Source: Candidatus Eiseniibacteriota bacterium
GTDB lineage: Bacteria; Eisenbacteria; RBG-16-71-46; CAIMUX01; WJJG01
Reading direction: 5' to 3'
Assembly (NCBI GenBank): GCA_023129715.1
Contig: JAGMBO010000042.1
Span: 1 to 46,441 of the forward strand
DNA: 46,441 bases
The notes under the pieces were generated by a model, which was not told the DNA's origin, made no database searches, and saw nothing but the letters and a program-made list of their open reading frames with translations. The translations under genes and the position numbers were made by a program. Within the stretch, counting starts at the first letter, position 1. Each line of letters opens with the position of its first letter. This document shows, in pieces, positions 44,601 through 46,441 of the stretch.

Positions 44601-44834
44601 TTCCGCGGTTCACAAGATCAGCGGGATGACTTGCTCAATTGGCTGGAGGGTTGGAGTCTCTGTCTGGCAGAGATGAACTACCTGCGCACGGGATATCGAA
44701 CCGAGGGGCTTCTGGACGTCCATCTCGTGACCGATGCGGACATTGAGAAGCGGACCAGCTATGCTTCGAAGATCGGTGCGGTGACGGATGCCGCCCGCGA
44801 GGTTCCTCTGCAGAGCAAGAAGGCGAGGGCCTAA
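41643..44834 (+). CDS. GAF - PPDK_N - nucleotidyltransferase fusion protein
   Basis: The protein is 1063 aa, starting at GTG 41643 inside the end of the preceding gene. Residues about 15-135 are GAF-like (IKELNCLYDVEELL to VRLIKNLAQRIGHYLL). Residues about 150-340 are helical and not assigned. Residues about 345-690 are a PEP-synthase-type ATP-grasp domain (GKLGGKGAGLLLAQ, IVRSSSLLEDRLGTAFSG with Arg448, LIQEVVGVRVGKYYLP, FYLLQCRPQ). Residues about 770-850 carry GPGRWGSRGD (Gly792) and GTHFFQDL, the same module as the smaller neighbour. Residues about 930-1050 are a minimal nucleotidyltransferase domain with GS at 968-969 and ESDIDLLI, Asp980 and Asp982. The phosphohistidine and PEP domains are missing. 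It is likely a sensor-coupled phosphotransfer or nucleotidyl-transfer enzyme; targets are unknown. Confidence 0.8.
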   Translation: MAKRPTQTRKGLLISLRERIKELNCLYDVEELLNRADLALDAVLPVVVEKIATGWQYPDICRVELTYGDQTYRSPDFATSPWGLSAEIAVQEERVGTLKLYYIEERPQAEDGPFLEDEVRLIKNLAQRIGHYLLYQRIKDVRQNWAAAGDKEADTRDEWRAPIHLLRGTDHDLYLRVARKLLNHLCRVGIAEARVMLAHPDTDSDEGTIEVADENVPGPRRQSDDRLLMTDQLFELAAVHIGSQEILAHVQKWMQEDKANFFIKTLYSPRSSLAEIADAIRRFHHFVADGENLPESTRKTLRVTLTQRLLTEQLDFVRTAKEYLEIGDFVDLIERVIMPAGSHGKLGGKGAGLLLAQCVLQRAPCPDHPVGEIKVPRTWYLASDGLADFVGYNDLQDVIEQKFKDIDQVRQEYSNVIQLFKNSSFTPRVISGISVALDAFGEVPLIVRSSSLLEDRLGTAFSGKYKSLFVGNQGTKDKRLAGLLDAIAEVYASTFGPDPIEYRREHGLLEFNEEMGILIQEVVGVRVGKYYLPAFAGVAFSNNEFRWSPRIRREDGLIRLVPGLGTRAVDRVSDDYPVLIVPKQPNLRANVAIDEVIRYSPRKVDVINIERNTLETLLVADLVRECGRDFPGLERVFSVLKNDMLQKPVPLMLDPEEDELVVDFGGLVSGTPFVKHLGNMLDLLQQHLHTPVDVEFAHDGRDFYLLQCRPQSFAGDAAPAPIPKEVPEADIIFSANRYVSNGWVPDITHIVYVDPSAYGEIQNRSDLQAVGRAVGQLNRLLPKRQFILMGPGRWGSRGDIKLGVSVTYADISNTAMLIEIARQQGGYVPDLSFGTHFFQDLVESRIRYLPLYPDDSGVFFNGGFLRGAPNLLGTILSDFAHLADAVRVIDVGAASEGRVLRVLMNADLNEALGLLVAPDEDTTAPREPVAGVRAAPQQYWRWRLRMVERIAADLEAERFGLVALYVFGSTKNATAGPESDIDLLIHFRGSQDQRDDLLNWLEGWSLCLAEMNYLRTGYRTEGLLDVHLVTDADIEKRTSYASKIGAVTDAAREVPLQSKKARA

Positions 44835-44929
44835 ATCGCTTCGCGTGATTGCCGACAATGCCGCCGCATACCACCTCTCAGGGGAGGCTGTGTCCATGTG
44901 CGGGGTTTTGCGAAATCGTACGATATGAT

Positions 44930-46396
44930 TTAGTTTCTGCGCGGCGTATATAGCTTTTCCGGGCGCGTGCGCATCCCCGTCGCCGGCCAGAAGACGTTTG
45001 GATTGCTGAAGATTTCTTCTGTCTGCTCGTAATGCTCAGCGAGCAGATCCTCGAATCCCCAGAGGCCGCTATCCAGGATGATTGCGGCGAAGCGTTGTTC
45101 CCGCAAGGCGGCGGCGACGTTCTCGGTCATCGTGCTTCGTGTTTCCCCCGGTGAACTGTTGAGGATGTCGTTGATCGCCATCAGATGGGCGTGGGGCTGC
45201 TTCTCCGCGAGCGTCGGCAAGTAGCCGTGATACGGGACCCAGATTTCGCCCGGGATCTGTGCAAGCATCGCGACAAGGCGTTTTCCGGCTTGCCGGTCTG
45301 TCGCGCTTGGCAGCACCCATCGCGGGTTGTAGGTCAGCGAGACGAACTGCAGGCAGGCGGCAATCAAGAGCGTCGCCTCACCGATCCGGCCGGCATGGGA
45401 ACGGGTCGACCGGAGGAGCTGCGTGGCGACATGGAGACCCAAGCCGAAGAGCATGGCGATGCAGGCATAGGCGGGAAAGAGCACATTGGCATAGCCCCCG
45501 CTCTCGAGACGCGAGATCCAAGCGGCGCCGAGCATGCCGGCTGCAAAGAGGAGATAGAAGACGAGCTGACGGCGCGCGCCGTGCCAGAGATGGAGCAAGA
45601 AGAGGATAGCGTAGGCGATCGCGATCGAGAGAGCGGGCAGCAGATCACTCAACAAGAACCCGGCGGCCTTGCCGGCGCGGGGCGTGGCCTGCCATCGATC
45701 GCCGGGCAGATCGAAGACATAGTAGCGATACCAGCCGTCGTGCAAGCTGTCGAGAATCAGGGTGCTGGCGACCAAGAGGACGCCGAGCGTGAATGTGACC
45801 GTCAATGCGCGCCGCCAGTCCGCATAGAAGGCGTAGATCAGCAGCGGGATCATGATCGGAAGGGCGGTCTGCTTGGTGAGGAAGGCGAGCGCCGCCAGGG
45901 CCCCGGCGGCGACGCCAGCGGGAAGCGTGCGCCCGAAGCGAATCCCGTACGCGGAAGCCAGCAAGAAGAGGAGGAAGAGCGAGTCGCAACGGGCGATGTC
46001 GAACCAGGCTCCGGCGAGGCGGAACATGGCGGCGAAGAGGGCCGCGCTCAGGAAGGCGGCGAAGCGGCTGCCTGTTTCCCGGCGAACGAAGGCGTAGAGC
46101 AGCACGTAGCAGCCCAGCGAGGCGAGCAGAGAGAGGAACCGCGGCGCCAGAAACCCGGGCCCCATGAGGCTGGTGATCGCAGCCGAGAGGTAGACATAGA
46201 GCGGTGTATAGGCAAAGGGGATGAAATCGAGTGAGGGGGCGACGTAGAGTCGCTCTCCGGCGAGCACCCGAGTGATGTGATCGACGACCCCCCCCTCCAT
46301 CCACTCCAGTTCATAGGGATAGCCCAGTCGCTGAATGGCAAGCACGACATAGAGCAACAGAAAAGCCGCCCCGACGCCTGAGAGCAACCAGCGCAA
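44930..46396 (-). CDS. Multi-spanning membrane glycosyltransferase, GT-C type (possibly 5' partial)
   Basis: The protein is 488 aa from TTG 46396, but the frame stays open to the window edge at 46441, so the true start may lie outside. About ten hydrophobic helices are visible, for example GAAFLLLYVVLAIQ, FLSLLASLGCYVLLYAFV, LFLLFLLASAYGI and GVAAGALAALAFLTK. Between helices 1 and 2 the first loop has YELEWMEGGVVDH, acidic residues at the usual catalytic position of GT-C/PMT-like (GT39/ArnT-style) enzymes that use lipid-linked sugars. The soluble C-terminal 110 residues (IWVPYHGYLPTL onward) would face the periplasm. The acceptor is unknown: surface protein or lipid. Confidence 0.75.
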   Translation of the reverse strand: MRWLLSGVGAAFLLLYVVLAIQRLGYPYELEWMEGGVVDHITRVLAGERLYVAPSLDFIPFAYTPLYVYLSAAITSLMGPGFLAPRFLSLLASLGCYVLLYAFVRRETGSRFAAFLSAALFAAMFRLAGAWFDIARCDSLFLLFLLASAYGIRFGRTLPAGVAAGALAALAFLTKQTALPIMIPLLIYAFYADWRRALTVTFTLGVLLVASTLILDSLHDGWYRYYVFDLPGDRWQATPRAGKAAGFLLSDLLPALSIAIAYAILFLLHLWHGARRQLVFYLLFAAGMLGAAWISRLESGGYANVLFPAYACIAMLFGLGLHVATQLLRSTRSHAGRIGEATLLIAACLQFVSLTYNPRWVLPSATDRQAGKRLVAMLAQIPGEIWVPYHGYLPTLAEKQPHAHLMAINDILNSSPGETRSTMTENVAAALREQRFAAIILDSGLWGFEDLLAEHYEQTEEIFSNPNVFWPATGMRTRPEKLYTPRRN

Positions 46397-46441
46397 CAGT
46401 CGTCCCGATCCGCCGTGCAGCGGCGGGCCCGAGTTTGGCGG

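Noticed and set aside
45185-46234. 349-codon + strand frame rich in Glu, Arg and Gly
   Set aside because: Antisense to the membrane glycosyltransferase; composition is that of an antisense shadow.

Overview
The window is a high-GC stretch of bacterial chromosome with 31 protein-coding genes that I can support, one of them broken, and no rRNA, tRNA, CRISPR array or insertion sequence that I could recognise. Three exported beta-propeller proteins end in the same FlgD/Por-secretion-like immunoglobulin tail. That tail, together with PFOR, a GAF/PPDK_N protein family, many CsgG-like and TPR envelope proteins and GTG/TTG starts, suggests an uncultured FCB-group relative such as Candidatus Eisenbacteria. 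This assignment is inference from gene style; no marker gene for taxonomy lies in the window.

Region 1 (252-10377, + strand) is a signalling and envelope cassette. It holds an ECF-like sigma factor with an unusual C-terminus, a soluble zinc-finger anti-sigma-like protein, a TPR/CsgG lipoprotein, a beta-barrel protein, a membrane Hanks-type Ser/Thr kinase with a PEGA-like outer domain, a second CsgG-like protein, a transglutaminase-like protein fused to a double Clp_N domain, a small membrane protein and a second barrel. Region 2 (10378-14199) holds a 13-repeat RCC1-like surface protein and a visibly AT-richer M3-like metallopeptidase, probably acquired by transfer.

Region 3 (14344-20987) is homoserine and sulfur amino-acid metabolism. 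On the minus strand, lrp-metY-thrC and an ApgM-type 'proposed homoserine kinase' read as one operon. A gamma-lyase/synthase of the Cys/Met PLP family is divergent and has a good sigma-70 promoter. Region 4 (21375-26374, +) has an aldo/keto reductase, a TPR lipoprotein translationally coupled to a C69 dipeptidase, and a Rho factor lacking the N-terminal helical domain. Region 5 (26447-31480) carries two Asp-box/BNR-like surface proteins, one interrupted by a single in-frame TGA, and an unusual charge-segregated repeat protein. Region 6 (31572-34449, -) is an acyl-CoA synthetase-lipase pair and a small XRE regulator with a probable operator.

Region 7 (34670-44834, +) is central carbon and nitrogen metabolism: pyruvate:ferredoxin oxidoreductase, glutamate dehydrogenase, and two overlapping PEP-synthase-like ATP-grasp proteins that lack the phosphohistidine and PEP domains. 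The larger of the two also has an N-terminal GAF and a C-terminal minimal nucleotidyltransferase domain. The window ends in a GT-C-type membrane glycosyltransferase (minus strand) whose frame is open to the edge.

Two parts stand out as possible undescribed systems: the sigma/kinase/CsgG/transglutaminase-Clp cassette, and the GDH plus twin PPDK_N plus nucleotidyltransferase module. A second theme is the number of short tandem repeats of 12, 24, 25, 26, 36 and 117 bp, each with its own sequence, in gene ends, leaders and inside genes.
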